Below, piece by piece: positions 7,614-16,576 of a stretch of DNA of 64,000 bases. Numbering within the stretch: position 1 is the stretch's first letter; each line of letters begins with the position of its first letter. The stretch comes from BJGO01 sp039810885 (GTDB lineage Bacteria; Bacteroidota; Bacteroidia; Chitinophagales; UBA10324): assembly GCA_039810885.1 (NCBI GenBank), contig JBDHXV010000004.1:32946-96945 (forward strand), given 5' to 3'. The notes below the pieces were generated by a model. It saw nothing but the letters and a program-made list of their open reading frames with translations, had not been told where the DNA came from and did not search any database. The position numbers were made by a program, and so were the translations under genes.

Positions 7614-8909
7614 ATGATCTACGACGATCTCTTAGCAAAGAAGAATAAACTTGCCGTAATAGGCTTAGGTTACGTTGGGTTGCCCATAGCCCTTGAGTTT
7701 GCCCGCAAAATTTCAGTCATCGGCTTTGATATTAACCCTAAGCGGGTAGAAATGATGAGAAAAGGAATAGACCCGAGCAACGAAATAGAAAAGGAGGCTT
7801 TTGAAAATTGTGATATAAAATTTACCAGTTCAATTGAAGACCTACGAGAGGCACAATTTTATATAGTTGCGGTTCCCACACCAGTTGATGAGCACAACGT
7901 GCCGGATTTAATACCCGTGCTAAGTGCAAGCGAAACAATAGGCAAGGTGATTAAAAAAGGAGATTATGCCGTATTTGAATCAACAGTATATCCCGGATGT
8001 ACAGAAGATGATTGCTTACCTGTAATCGAAAGAATCTCGGGGTTAAAAAATGTAAAAGACTTCAAGTTAGGTTATTCTCCCGAACGAATTAATCCAGGAG
8101 ATAAAGAACACACCTTACCCAAAATCACGAAAGTGGTATCAGGCAGTGATGCGGAATCTTTAGAACAAATTGCCAAAGTGTATGAAATCGTAGTGAAAGC
8201 CGGAACCCATCGCGCTCCGAGTATCAAAGTTGCAGAAGCAGCTAAAATCATTGAAAACACTCAACGCGATTTAAATATTGCATTGATGAATGAACTATCC
8301 CGCATCTTCGATAAAGTAGGTATCAATACATACGATGTTATTGAAGCGGCTTCTACCAAGTGGAACTTCCTTAAATTTTACCCCGGATTGGTAGGGGGGC
8401 ATTGTATCGGCGTTGACCCTTATTATCTTACTTACAAAGCTGCGGAATTGGGATATGATTCGGAAGTTATCCTAAGCGGACGACGCATTAATGATGATAT
8501 GGGGCCATATATTGCACGTCGTACGGTGCAATTGATGACCAAACAACACAAAGACATCAGCAAATCACGTGTATTAGTAATGGGAGCTACTTTTAAAGAA
8601 AATGTGAGTGACATCCGAAACTCAAAAGTTGCAGACATTATTAACGAGTTAAAACAATTCTCTGTAAACATTGATGTTATTGATCCTTATGCAGATTCTG
8701 ATGAGTTAAAACACGAATATGGATTCGAATTGGTGAAAGAACCAAGCGGTAAATATGATGCCATCATTGTGGCAGTAAACCATGCAGACTATTTAAGTTT
8801 AGACCCTAATTATTTCAATAATCTTTGTGGCGATAACTGTGTAGTGATAGATGTGAAAGGCATTTATAGAAACAAGTTAAATCATAATATTAAATATTGG
8901 TGTTTATAA
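7614..8909 (+). CDS. wbpA: Nucleotide-sugar dehydrogenase, WbpA/TviB type (UDP-GlcNAc or UDP-GalNAc 6-dehydrogenase)
   Basis: Converts a UDP-N-acetylhexosamine to the uronic acid with two NAD+. The 431-residue sequence has the NAD loop GLGYVGLP (residues 17-24), VPTPVDEHNVPDL (the TviB-type version of the substrate loop), ESTVYPGCTEDDC, GYSPERINPGD, and GGHCIGVDPYYL with catalytic Cys264. The PERINPGD and GGHCIGVDP forms separate this branch from UDP-glucose dehydrogenases. ATG at 7614 directly follows the TAA of the acetyltransferase. It would supply UDP-GlcNAcA for the WbpD/WbpE branch, or together with the epimerase at 9975 make UDP-GalNAcA as in the Vi antigen pathway. Confidence 0.9.
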   Translation: MIYDDLLAKKNKLAVIGLGYVGLPIALEFARKISVIGFDINPKRVEMMRKGIDPSNEIEKEAFENCDIKFTSSIEDLREAQFYIVAVPTPVDEHNVPDLIPVLSASETIGKVIKKGDYAVFESTVYPGCTEDDCLPVIERISGLKNVKDFKLGYSPERINPGDKEHTLPKITKVVSGSDAESLEQIAKVYEIVVKAGTHRAPSIKVAEAAKIIENTQRDLNIALMNELSRIFDKVGINTYDVIEAASTKWNFLKFYPGLVGGHCIGVDPYYLTYKAAELGYDSEVILSGRRINDDMGPYIARRTVQLMTKQHKDISKSRVLVMGATFKENVSDIRNSKVADIINELKQFSVNIDVIDPYADSDELKHEYGFELVKEPSGKYDAIIVAVNHADYLSLDPNYFNNLCGDNCVVIDVKGIYRNKLNHNIKYWCL

Positions 8910-9965
8910 ATGGGTAAGAGAAAAATATTGATTACCGGCGGTGCAGGCTTCATTGGCTCGCACGTTGTACGTTTATTCTTAAATAAATACCCCGATTATA
9001 CCATTCATAATCTGGACACACTCACTTATGCCGGCAATCTCGAGAATCTCAAGGATATTGAATACCTACCTAACTATAAATTTATTAAAGCAGATATTAA
9101 AGATGCAGAAACGATATTGACGCTTTTTAATAAAGAACAATATGATGGGGTTATTCATCTTGCCGCTGAAAGCCACGTAGATCGCAGTATTGCCAATCCT
9201 ATGGATTTTGTACTTACAAATGTGGTAGGAACCGTAGTGCTGTTAAATGCAGCACGTGCGACGTGGAAAGACACTACCGGAAAGCGTTTTTATCATGTAT
9301 CTACCGATGAAGTTTATGGCTCTTTAGGCGAGGAAGGATTTTTTACAGAAGAAACTGCCTATGACCCTCGCTCCCCATACTCTGCTTCTAAAGCAAGTTC
9401 AGATCATTTCGTACGAGCATATCATCACACTTTTACCTTGCCTGTGGTGTTGTCAAATTGTTCTAACAACTACGGCTCGCATCAGTTTCCCGAAAAATTA
9501 ATTCCTCTTTGTATTCATAATATAAAGCACAATAAACCACTGCCTATATACGGCAAAGGGGATAATGTTCGTGACTGGCTTTGGGTTAATGATCATGCTC
9601 AAGCTATCGATTTAATTTTCCATTCCGGCAAGAACGGAGAAACCTACAATATCGGCGGCTTTAATGAGTGGAAGAATATCGATTTGGTAAAGATATTGTG
9701 CAAGCTAATGGATGAAAAACTCCAGCGACCTCCTCAAACTTCTGAACAATTAATAACTTATGTAAAAGACCGCGCAGGGCACGATTTACGATACGCCATT
9801 GATGCTACAAAAATAAAACGTGAACTGGGATGGCACCCCTCCTTACAATTTGAGGAAGGACTTTCCAAAACGATCGATTGGTACCTGACCAATGATGAAT
9901 GGTTGCAACACGTTACCGGTGGAACGTATAAAAATTATTACGACGCACAATACGAAAAACGCTAA
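8910..9965 (+). CDS. rfbB: dTDP-glucose 4,6-dehydratase
   Basis: Removes water from dTDP-glucose to give dTDP-4-keto-6-deoxyglucose, the entry to dTDP-rhamnose and other 6-deoxysugars. The 351-residue protein shows GGAGFIGSHV (residues 10-19), THxYAG-like LDTLTYAGNLENL, HLAAESHVDRSI, VSTDEVYGSLG (dehydration Asp/Glu pair), the catalytic Tyr157 and Lys161 in YSASK, and NNYGSHQFPEKLIP, all hallmarks of RmlB. ATG at 8910 abuts the preceding stop. No rmlA, rmlC or rmlD is adjacent, so the pathway must be completed from elsewhere, although the nucleotidyltransferase at 39110 could in principle supply dTDP- or UDP-sugars. Confidence 0.93.
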   Translation: MGKRKILITGGAGFIGSHVVRLFLNKYPDYTIHNLDTLTYAGNLENLKDIEYLPNYKFIKADIKDAETILTLFNKEQYDGVIHLAAESHVDRSIANPMDFVLTNVVGTVVLLNAARATWKDTTGKRFYHVSTDEVYGSLGEEGFFTEETAYDPRSPYSASKASSDHFVRAYHHTFTLPVVLSNCSNNYGSHQFPEKLIPLCIHNIKHNKPLPIYGKGDNVRDWLWVNDHAQAIDLIFHSGKNGETYNIGGFNEWKNIDLVKILCKLMDEKLQRPPQTSEQLITYVKDRAGHDLRYAIDATKIKRELGWHPSLQFEEGLSKTIDWYLTNDEWLQHVTGGTYKNYYDAQYEKR

Positions 9966-9974
9966 TTGCAGGAA

Positions 9975-10949
9975 ATGTACGAGACACCATTTCATACTAC
10001 AGCGTTAAGTGACAAAATCATAGTCGTTACCGGTGGTGCAGGATTTATAGGTTCTCATTTAGTAGAATATTTATTAAAACAGGGAGCTAAAGAAGTCCGC
10101 GCATTTGATAATCTTAGCACCGGACGCCAGCAAAATGTTGACTTATTTACAACATATCCTAATTATCACTTTATCAAAGGAGATATATGCAATATAGAAG
10201 AAATACAACAGGCTCTCGAAGGATCTGACTACTTATTGCATCAGGCCGCATTAGGCTCTGTGCCCCGCTCCATCAAAGACCCCATTGCCACCAATCGAAT
10301 TAACGTAGATGGTTTTCTGAATACCCTGGTAGCTGCACGTGATGCGGGAGTTAAGCGTGTAGTCTATGCATCTTCATCGTCCGTTTACGGCGACCACCCG
10401 AGCTTGCCCAAGGTGGAAAGTCAAACGGGAAATCCGCTGTCTCCCTATGCTGTTACAAAAAAGACGAATGAATACTACGCCCAAGTCTTTGCCAATGTAT
10501 ATAACATGGAAATCATCGGGTTACGTTACTTTAATATCTTCGGGCCAAGGCAAGACCCTAATGGTCCTTATGCTGCTGTGATTCCACTTTTTATTTCATT
10601 AATGAAAAATAAACAGGCCCCGTATATCAACGGAGATGGCAAGCAGACTCGTGATTTTACTTTTGTATCGAATGCCGTGCAAGCAAATATCAAAGCATTG
10701 TTTACCCTTAATAAGTTGGCATTAAATCAGGTTTACAATATCGCCGTAGGTGAAAATTTCTCTCTGCTTGATATGTCTGCATTATTAAAAGAAATCTTAA
10801 ACTGCTCCATCTCACCGATTCATCGTGAAGATCGAGCAGGAGATATTCGTAATTCTCTTGCAGATATTCGTAAAGCAAGGGAATTGATTGGATACCATCC
10901 TACCGTTCATTTCAAAGAAGGGTTACAAATTACTTCATCAGCATTTTAA
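9975..10949 (+). CDS. wbpP: UDP-N-acetylglucosamine(-uronate) 4-epimerase, WbpP/TviC type
   Basis: An extended short-chain dehydrogenase that inverts C4 of UDP-GlcNAc or its uronic acid. After a short N-terminal extension it has GGAGFIGSHLVEYL, LHQAALGSVPRSI (the QAALGSVPRS form is characteristic of WbpP/TviC), ASSSSVYG, YAVTKKTNE with Tyr158 and Lys162, LRYFNIFGPRQDPNG and INGDGKQTRDFTFV. ATG at 9975 is preferred over a TTG at 9966 because a GGA-rich stretch lies just before it. Following the TviB-like dehydrogenase, it completes a TviB-TviC-type route to a galacturonate-configured amino sugar. It ends one base before the convergent TrmH-family gene. Confidence 0.9.
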   Translation: MYETPFHTTALSDKIIVVTGGAGFIGSHLVEYLLKQGAKEVRAFDNLSTGRQQNVDLFTTYPNYHFIKGDICNIEEIQQALEGSDYLLHQAALGSVPRSIKDPIATNRINVDGFLNTLVAARDAGVKRVVYASSSSVYGDHPSLPKVESQTGNPLSPYAVTKKTNEYYAQVFANVYNMEIIGLRYFNIFGPRQDPNGPYAAVIPLFISLMKNKQAPYINGDGKQTRDFTFVSNAVQANIKALFTLNKLALNQVYNIAVGENFSLLDMSALLKEILNCSISPIHREDRAGDIRNSLADIRKARELIGYHPTVHFKEGLQITSSAF

Positions 10950-11477
10950 TTATCTGCTGGATAGCCAATTTTGCCACAGTACAATGCCGGCACTTACTGC
11001 AATATTAAACGAGTGCTTACTTCCGAATTGAGGTATTTCAATTCCTATATCCAGCAAATCCAAAGTATCTTCACCTAATCCATTGACTTCATTTCCGAAA
11101 ACAAATGCATAGTATTGGCTCCTATCCGCTTTAAACAGTTCTAAGGATACACTTTCATCTAATTGCTCCACCCCTATGATTTTATAATTCTTATCCTTTA
11201 GTTGAATTAAAGCCTCGCGTGTTGTATTAAAATAAGCCCAAGGAACAGAATCTGTAGCACCTAAAGCTGTTTTCTGAATTTCACGATTTGGCGGAACTGC
11301 CGTTATGCCGCAGAGATAGACGGCCTCCATACCAAATGCATCTGCCGTTCTAAAAACAGATCCCACATTCATAGCACTCCGGATATTATCCAATACCACG
11401 ACCGCTTTGCTACGAACACTGTTGGAATAATCTATTTTATTTATTCGCCCCAGTTCCTCATTGGCAATTTTTCTCAT
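10950..11477 (-). CDS. TrmH/SpoU-family RNA 2'-O-methyltransferase
   Basis: A trefoil-knot methyltransferase that transfers a methyl group from SAM to a ribose 2'-OH in tRNA or rRNA. About 175 residues, a minimal SPOUT domain. The three family motifs are seen: motif 1 NIRSAMNVGSVFRTADAF, motif 2 FVFGNEVNGL and motif 3 IEIPQFGSKHSFNIAVSAG, the knot region that binds SAM. The start is set at the ATG at 11475-11477, where MRKIANEEL begins; a longer version starting 33 bases upstream would have an atypical hydrophobic N-terminus. Divergent from mutS with an 79-base gap. The target nucleotide cannot be told from sequence. Confidence 0.87.
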   Translation of the reverse strand: MRKIANEELGRINKIDYSNSVRSKAVVVLDNIRSAMNVGSVFRTADAFGMEAVYLCGITAVPPNREIQKTALGATDSVPWAYFNTTREALIQLKDKNYKIIGVEQLDESVSLELFKADRSQYYAFVFGNEVNGLGEDTLDLLDIGIEIPQFGSKHSFNIAVSAGIVLWQNWLSSR

Positions 11478-11556
11478 AAACACAAAGATGCCACGAAAGA
11501 ATCTTTGCAAACAAGTGCTAAAACCCTAAAGGCTTTCAGTATTTTAGCCTCCGCCC

Positions 11557-14181
11557 ATGAGTGTAAGCGAACTGAAACCGAGTAAAGAAAATAAGGCGGG
11601 AAAAGAGACGCCTTTGATGGCTCAGTACAATAGCATTAAGGCCAAGTATCCGGATGCCATTTTACTGTTTAGAGTCGGTGATTTTTATGAAACCTTTGGC
11701 GAAGATGCGATTAAGACTTCGGCTGTGTTAGGTATTGTCTTAACCAAGCGAGCCAATGGTGCCGCTTCTATGGTTGATTTAGCCGGATTTCCACATCATG
11801 CGCTGGATACCTATTTGCCCAAGTTAGTGCGTGCCGGATATCGAGTAGCTATATGCGATCAGTTAGAAGATCCTAAGCTGACGAAGACTATTGTAAAGCG
11901 TGGTGTCTCTGAATTAGTCACTCCGGGAGTTACCGACAATGCTAAAATACTCGACAACAAACGGAATAATTTCTTAGCTACTGTTTATTTTCAGGAACAG
12001 CGTGCCGGACTTGCATTACTCGATATTAGCACTGGCGAGTTTTTGGGTTCTGAAGGCAGTATAAGTTCGATTGAAAAACAATTGCAAAGTTACAAGCCGG
12101 CAGAAGTAGTGTACTCCAAGCATCAGCGTACACTCTATACCGAGCAATTAGGAAATGATTATTACAACTATGCTATGGACGAGTGGGCTTTCCAACAGAA
12201 TCATGCATATCAATTATTAACGCGACACTTTCAAACACAAAGCTTGAAAGGCTTTGGCATTGAAAATATGCCTCTTGCCATTATTGCTTGCGGTGCGGCA
12301 TTACAATACTTGTCCGATACAGAACATCCGCACCTAGCTCACATTACCTCGCTCTCCCGAATTGATGAAGAGGAATATGTATGGTTAGATCGATTTACAG
12401 TTAGAAATTTAGAAATTATTCAGCCGATTTATGAAGCCGGGAAATCGCTATTATCTGTATTGGATCACACGCATACTCCAATGGGCTCTCGCCTCATGCA
12501 TCGCTGGTTGCTCCTGCCCCTGAAAGATATTCATCGAATACAACAGCGCCAGGCTGTAGTTCATGTATTTTATAGCAACGATGAATTGTTTCATAAAACT
12601 TCCGCATTGCTTAAACAGATTGGAGATTTAGAGCGTCTGGTTTCCCGCATCCCTTCTTTAAAAATTTCTCCTCGTGAGTTGCTTCAATTGCAGCGTTCAC
12701 TTGACGCAATAGATCAGTTAAAAAACTTTTTTGAAGCTTCTCAGCAAGAAGTATTGCTACAAATTGCCGAACAACTGAACCCATGTAACAGTATTCGGGA
12801 ACGTATCGGAAATGAGGTACGTGACGATGCTCCGGCCTTATTGCAGAAAGGTGGCGTAATTAAAAATGGAGTTAATGAGGAGTTAGATGAGTTGCTTGAA
12901 TTAAGTCATAATAGTAAAAGCCGTTTATTGGAAATTCAACAACGCGAAATTGAAAAAACAGGTATCAGTTCTTTAAAAATTTCATTCAATAATGTATTCG
13001 GATATTATTTAGAAGTAACCAATGTACACAAAAGCAAAGTGCCGGCCGAGTGGACGCGCAAACAAACTCTGGTAAATGCAGAACGATACATCACCGAAGA
13101 GTTGAAACAATACGAAGAGAAAATATTGAATGCGGAAGAAAAAATATTACAATTAGAATCACAGTTATTTCAACAATTAGTATTACACATCGGCGAGTTT
13201 ATCAAGACCATACAATTAAACGCCTCACTCGTTGCTCGGATAGATTGTTTACTATCTTTTGCCTATTGTGCATCGCAATATGATTATTGCTGCCCCGAAT
13301 GGAGCGAGGATTTAAAATCAGAAATAAAAGGCTCTCGCCATCCGGTTATAGAACGTATGCTTCCCCTTGGCGAAGAATACGTTCCCAATGACTTATTGAT
13401 TGACGATCAAATACAACAAATACTGATTATCACCGGCCCCAATATGGCCGGCAAATCTGCCCTTATTCGTCAGGTTGCCTTAATCCAATTAATGGCACAA
13501 TGCGGCTCTTATGTTCCGGCAACGTTTGCACGATTAAGTTGGGTTGATAAAATTTTTACTCGAGTGGGAGCCAGTGATAATATCTCTTCGGGAGAGAGCA
13601 CCTTTATGGTCGAGATGAGCGAGACGGCAAGTATTCTAAACAACATTACCGACAGGAGCTTGGTGATTCTTGATGAAATCGGAAGAGGTACAGCCACTTT
13701 TGATGGTATTTCCATTGCATGGTCTATAGCCGAATTTTTACACGATCATCCCAAAGCAAACCCTAAAACACTATTTGCAACACACTATCACGAACTCAGC
13801 GAGCTGGAAGAAAGATTCCCTCGAATCAAAAACTATAATGTGAGTATTAAAGAAGTCGGAAAAAAGGTCATCTTTTTACGCAAGTTAGAACCCGGCAGTA
13901 GCCAACATAGTTTTGGTATCCACGTAGCCCGTATGGCCGGCATCCCCAACGAGGTGGTGCAAAGGGCCTATGAGATACTGAAACAATTAGAAGCAAAAAC
14001 CATTTCCCATCCGGGCATATCCGCTTTAGCACCTAAGCCTCCGGTTTTACAATTGGATTTGTTTGATGAAAATAATATCCGCCTAAAAAAGATGGATGAA
14101 AAATTAAAACAATTGGACATAAATACGCTCACACCCGTTGAAGCACTGTTGTTGTTACAAGAGTTGAAACAGATGAAATGA
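11557..14181 (+). CDS. mutS: DNA mismatch repair protein MutS
   Basis: The mismatch-recognition ATPase of methyl-independent mismatch repair. At 874 residues it is full length. Domain I contains GDFYETFG with the mismatch-stacking Phe43 and Glu45 (F-x-E). The connector, lever and clamp domains follow (about residues 130-560). The ATPase domain has Walker A GPNMAGKS (627-634), the signature STFMVEMSE, Walker B VILDEIGRGTATFDG and the switch histidine in ATHYHEL. A C-terminal helix-turn-helix-like tail rich in Leu and Lys ends the protein. No mutL is next to it. It stands alone between the TrmH-family gene and a tRNA pair. Confidence 0.97.
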   Translation: MSVSELKPSKENKAGKETPLMAQYNSIKAKYPDAILLFRVGDFYETFGEDAIKTSAVLGIVLTKRANGAASMVDLAGFPHHALDTYLPKLVRAGYRVAICDQLEDPKLTKTIVKRGVSELVTPGVTDNAKILDNKRNNFLATVYFQEQRAGLALLDISTGEFLGSEGSISSIEKQLQSYKPAEVVYSKHQRTLYTEQLGNDYYNYAMDEWAFQQNHAYQLLTRHFQTQSLKGFGIENMPLAIIACGAALQYLSDTEHPHLAHITSLSRIDEEEYVWLDRFTVRNLEIIQPIYEAGKSLLSVLDHTHTPMGSRLMHRWLLLPLKDIHRIQQRQAVVHVFYSNDELFHKTSALLKQIGDLERLVSRIPSLKISPRELLQLQRSLDAIDQLKNFFEASQQEVLLQIAEQLNPCNSIRERIGNEVRDDAPALLQKGGVIKNGVNEELDELLELSHNSKSRLLEIQQREIEKTGISSLKISFNNVFGYYLEVTNVHKSKVPAEWTRKQTLVNAERYITEELKQYEEKILNAEEKILQLESQLFQQLVLHIGEFIKTIQLNASLVARIDCLLSFAYCASQYDYCCPEWSEDLKSEIKGSRHPVIERMLPLGEEYVPNDLLIDDQIQQILIITGPNMAGKSALIRQVALIQLMAQCGSYVPATFARLSWVDKIFTRVGASDNISSGESTFMVEMSETASILNNITDRSLVILDEIGRGTATFDGISIAWSIAEFLHDHPKANPKTLFATHYHELSELEERFPRIKNYNVSIKEVGKKVIFLRKLEPGSSQHSFGIHVARMAGIPNEVVQRAYEILKQLEAKTISHPGISALAPKPPVLQLDLFDENNIRLKKMDEKLKQLDINTLTPVEALLLLQELKQMK

Positions 14182-14229
14182 TGATTCTCTCCTATGAGTA
14201 ACACTGTATGAGATGCTATAAAAAAATCC

Positions 14230-14260
14230 TTGTTTGAATTAATCGGAATGATATATTTGC
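14230..14260 (+). promoter_or_regulatory. Promoter of the tRNA-Gly/tRNA-Leu pair
   Basis: TTG at 14230-14232, 19-base spacer and TATATTTGC at 14252-14260 form a near-ideal Bacteroidota promoter, about 50 bases upstream of tRNA-Gly. An overlapping TTTG at 14233-14236 is an alternative -33 element. Confidence 0.7.
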
Positions 14261-14269
14261 AGTCCACAA

Positions 14270-14300
14270 AAAATACAGGATACCGAAAAGCCTGTATTTT
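14270..14300 (+). repeat. 10-bp inverted repeat in the tRNA leader
   Basis: AAAATACAGG (14270-14279) and its exact complement CCTGTATTTT (14291-14300) flank an 11-base loop. It lies after the promoter and before tRNA-Gly, so it would fold in the 5' leader of the precursor tRNA. It could instead end mutS transcription, though the following T-run is only 4 long. Confidence 0.6.
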
Positions 14301-14309
14301 ACGTGAAAA

Positions 14310-14382
14310 GCGGGAGTAGCTCAGTTGGTAGAGCACAACCTTGCCAAGGTTGGGGTCGCGGGTTCGAGTCTCGTCTCCCGCT
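14310..14382 (+). tRNA. tRNA-Gly(GCC)
   Basis: A 73-base cloverleaf: acceptor GCGGGAG pairs with CTCCCGC (14375-14381), D-arm GCTC/GAGC, anticodon stem CAACC/GGTTG with loop TTGCCAA giving anticodon GCC, and a T-arm with TTCGAGT. The discriminator is T. The CCA end is not encoded. A run of T follows immediately. Confidence 0.96.
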
Positions 14383-14447
14383 CTTTTTTTTGTTATTCAA
14401 TAGAATAATTTAAGAAATGAGAGCACAGCAAATTATGCTTTCAGGTC

Positions 14448-14533
14448 GCCCGGGTGGTGGAATCGGTAGACACGCAGGACTTAAAATCCTGTGGCCAGCA
14501 ATGGCTGTGTGGGTTCAAGTCCCACCCCGGGTA
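14448..14533 (+). tRNA. tRNA-Leu(TAA)
   Basis: An 86-base class II tRNA with long variable arm. The acceptor GCCCGGG pairs with CCCGGGT (14526-14532, one G-U). The anticodon stem AGGAC/ATCCT encloses TAA. The T-arm GTGGG/CCCAC encloses TTCAAGT, and the discriminator is A. CCA is not encoded. It lies 65 bases downstream of tRNA-Gly. Confidence 0.95.
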
Positions 14534-14686
14534 CTTTTTATATTTTAATTCTATCATCAGTCCTTTTCTCAACTTTATTCTTGTCGCTCCCCGCCTCAAT
14601 CATTATTGTTAAAACAGTGTACTTTGTTATCATGCTTTCTATATTAATTATACAAAAATAAAATTGGGATAGAATTACCATAAAGC

Positions 14687-14719
14687 AAAGAAGGCTGCCT
14701 GAAACAGGCAGCCTTCTTT
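14687..14719 (-). terminator. Intrinsic terminator-like hairpin after the lipoprotein gene
   Basis: A perfect 15-base-pair inverted repeat (14687-14701 with 14705-14719) around a 3-base loop. It begins 20 bases after the stop of the minus-strand lipoprotein gene. The outer pairs are A-T, so it can act in both directions and would also stop read-through from the tRNA genes. Confidence 0.8.
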
Positions 14720-14739
14720 ATAAATCTCAGGTATAAATA

Positions 14740-15366
14740 TTATTTTACCTTAGCTGAAGCTTTTACAGCATCGAACAATTTCTGAGCATTATCCAAGGTA
14801 TATGTGCTGCCTGCAAGGAAGAAGTTATCCAGTGGGCGAACATCCTGAATGGTATAGAAAGCACCGTCTTTATCTACAACATAGCAGAAGTGAGATTCAG
14901 GCTGGTATTTCGTACCATTTTCTTCATCTTTCATTTGATAGGTATATACAAAACCTTTAGGATCTTCTTTTTCAATCTTACCATTTTGATAACTTGAATG
15001 ATTGATACCTAATGCTTTTAGATTATCGAGTGCTTCAGCCAGACTACTTACGGCAAGGTTAGAAACCGTAATCTGATAAGCATTATTCAGGAAAACATCA
15101 ACGCCACCATTACCATTCTTTTCCATTTTAACTCCTTTAGGTAAATTAAGAATAATCGGAGTAAGTGGTGATAGAGCGCTCAGGTCTGTAGCTTCCCATC
15201 CATTCGTATCAATAGTAATTACCGGGGCGTTCTCGTTGGTTGTTGAGCCGGTATTATCCGTAGTGTCTGTGGTTGTGTCTGTACTGTTTCCGCCACCACA
15301 AGCAGTAAACATGAATGTGCTTCCTATAAGGATAGAAGCCATCAGGAGGTTGTTGAGTTTTTTCAT
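14740..15366 (-). CDS. Predicted lipoprotein, function unknown
   Basis: About 208 residues. The N-terminus has a lipoprotein signal with lipobox FTAC (Cys23), then GGGNS and a Thr/Asp-rich linker (about 26-45), which suggests a surface or periplasmic lipid-anchored protein with a flexible tether. The folded part (about 46-208) has ITIDTNGWEATDLS, VFLNNAYQITVSNLA and ends with a Lys/Ala helix. I recognise no family. The ATG at 15364-15366 is chosen because a strong promoter (15393-15422) would overlap a longer version. It has its own promoter and terminator and is therefore monocistronic. Confidence 0.82.
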   Translation of the reverse strand: MKKLNNLLMASILIGSTFMFTACGGGNSTDTTTDTTDNTGSTTNENAPVITIDTNGWEATDLSALSPLTPIILNLPKGVKMEKNGNGGVDVFLNNAYQITVSNLAVSSLAEALDNLKALGINHSSYQNGKIEKEDPKGFVYTYQMKDEENGTKYQPESHFCYVVDKDGAFYTIQDVRPLDNFFLAGSTYTLDNAQKLFDAVKASAKVK

Positions 15367-15392
15367 TTTGAAAAGGGTTTTTAAAAAGGTTA

Positions 15393-15422
15393 CAAAAATA
15401 CACATACTGCCATCATTTCAAA
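15393..15422 (-). promoter_or_regulatory. Promoter of the lipoprotein gene
   Basis: Minus-strand TTTG (15419-15422), 18-base spacer and TATTTTTG (15393-15400), a near-perfect Bacteroidota promoter. It overlaps the last codons of the upstream phospholipase-D-type gene. Confidence 0.72.
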
Positions 15423-16564
15423 ATATTAATTCGCTCTTTCTCCGTTAAGGTAAATAGAAAACGCATAGCATAAATTATTAATTGATAACTCAAAAAATCA
15501 AGAAAGCGGGAGAATACATTCGTATGAATGTAAAAATTATTAGCCGAATGTACACAGTCGGATTGAATTATCTTTTGAATCTCGAGGCTTAACTCAGAGG
15601 CAATTTGTTGATACTTGACATCGACATTTAATTCAACGCTAATGTACTCACTAAGATAATTTAAGTTGTAAGAGCCTAAGGTTATCAGCTCACTATCAAA
15701 CACGGCCACTTTCGCATGTACATTCGTTGGACGGTACTCATATACATGAATTTTATTTCTAAATAACCACGAGTAGTAGTAATTCATGGCACGTTTCACA
15801 ACCGGCACATCGCTTTTTGCCGAAAGCAACACAGAAATCTGCACACCTCGATTTACTGCCTTTTGCATAAGACGTCGCATACGAAGTCCCGGCAGGAAAT
15901 AGGCGTTCACAATTACAATTTCCTTTTTAGCATTGCTTATAAATTCTTTGTAGCTCTTGGTAATTTCTTGTTTACCTCGAATAAAGTCACATTGTCTAAA
16001 ACGTATAAGAAGCTCTTCTTTAACCTTCCCTTGATTAAAAAATAATTTTGTTGGAATATATTTCTTGTTAAAGAGCGATAAGCATATTTTATTAAGTTTA
16101 ATGCACACCTCTCCTTCAATATACAGTGCATAATCAAACCATGGTTTGTTGCCGTCAAAGCCCGAATATGCGTCAGAGATATTAATACCTCCCACTAAAG
16201 CATATTGTTCATCAGTGACTAAAACCTTATGGTGCAATCGCCGACCTAATCTGAATGGCCGAGTACGATTCAATGGTGAAAAGAAGCGCAACGTTATCCC
16301 GTCTCTTTTCATCTCATCCACATCTGCATTATCTATTCCTTTAGAGCCAAAGCCGTCTAACAAAAGAAATACTTTAACTCCTCGCGCTGCAGCTTCTATC
16401 AGATGTTGCTTTATGCGTTGCCCGGTTCTGTCCGATTCAAAGATGTAGGTCTGTAAGTGTATCGTATGTTTAGCTGCATCAATTAGGTGGCAACAATAAT
16501 CGAAGTATTCACTGCCACTGTGAATGAGGACTACGTCACGTGCATTATCAAATGCGGTTGTCAT
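15413..16564 (-). CDS. Phospholipase D-like protein, cardiolipin synthase-type
   Basis: A 383-residue phosphatidyltransferase-fold protein with two HKD half-sites. The first is His111-x-Lys113-x4-Asp118 (HHKVLVTD) followed by GGINISD. The second is His283-x-Lys285-x4-Asp290 (VHAKVAVFD) followed by GSYNLN. Cardiolipin synthases use this pair to join two phosphatidylglycerols. Unlike ClsA, it has no N-terminal pair of membrane helices, which fits ClsB/YbhO-like or nuclease-like members. A hydrophobic segment near the C-terminus (about 350-370) may be a membrane contact. It is 12 bases downstream of the HerA-like gene, so the two probably share a transcript. The lipid substrate is inferred. Confidence 0.85.
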   Translation of the reverse strand: MTTAFDNARDVVLIHSGSEYFDYCCHLIDAAKHTIHLQTYIFESDRTGQRIKQHLIEAAARGVKVFLLLDGFGSKGIDNADVDEMKRDGITLRFFSPLNRTRPFRLGRRLHHKVLVTDEQYALVGGINISDAYSGFDGNKPWFDYALYIEGEVCIKLNKICLSLFNKKYIPTKLFFNQGKVKEELLIRFRQCDFIRGKQEITKSYKEFISNAKKEIVIVNAYFLPGLRMRRLMQKAVNRGVQISVLLSAKSDVPVVKRAMNYYYSWLFRNKIHVYEYRPTNVHAKVAVFDSELITLGSYNLNYLSEYISVELNVDVKYQQIASELSLEIQKIIQSDCVHSANNFYIHTNVFSRFLDFLSYQLIIYAMRFLFTLTEKERINILK

Positions 16565-16576
16565 TTTAATAAAACT

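Noticed and set aside
7614..8909. Second UDP-glucose dehydrogenase
   Set aside because: The PERINPGD and GGHCIGVDP motifs belong to the UDP-N-acetylhexosamine branch, whereas the gene at 4611 has the UDP-glucose form.
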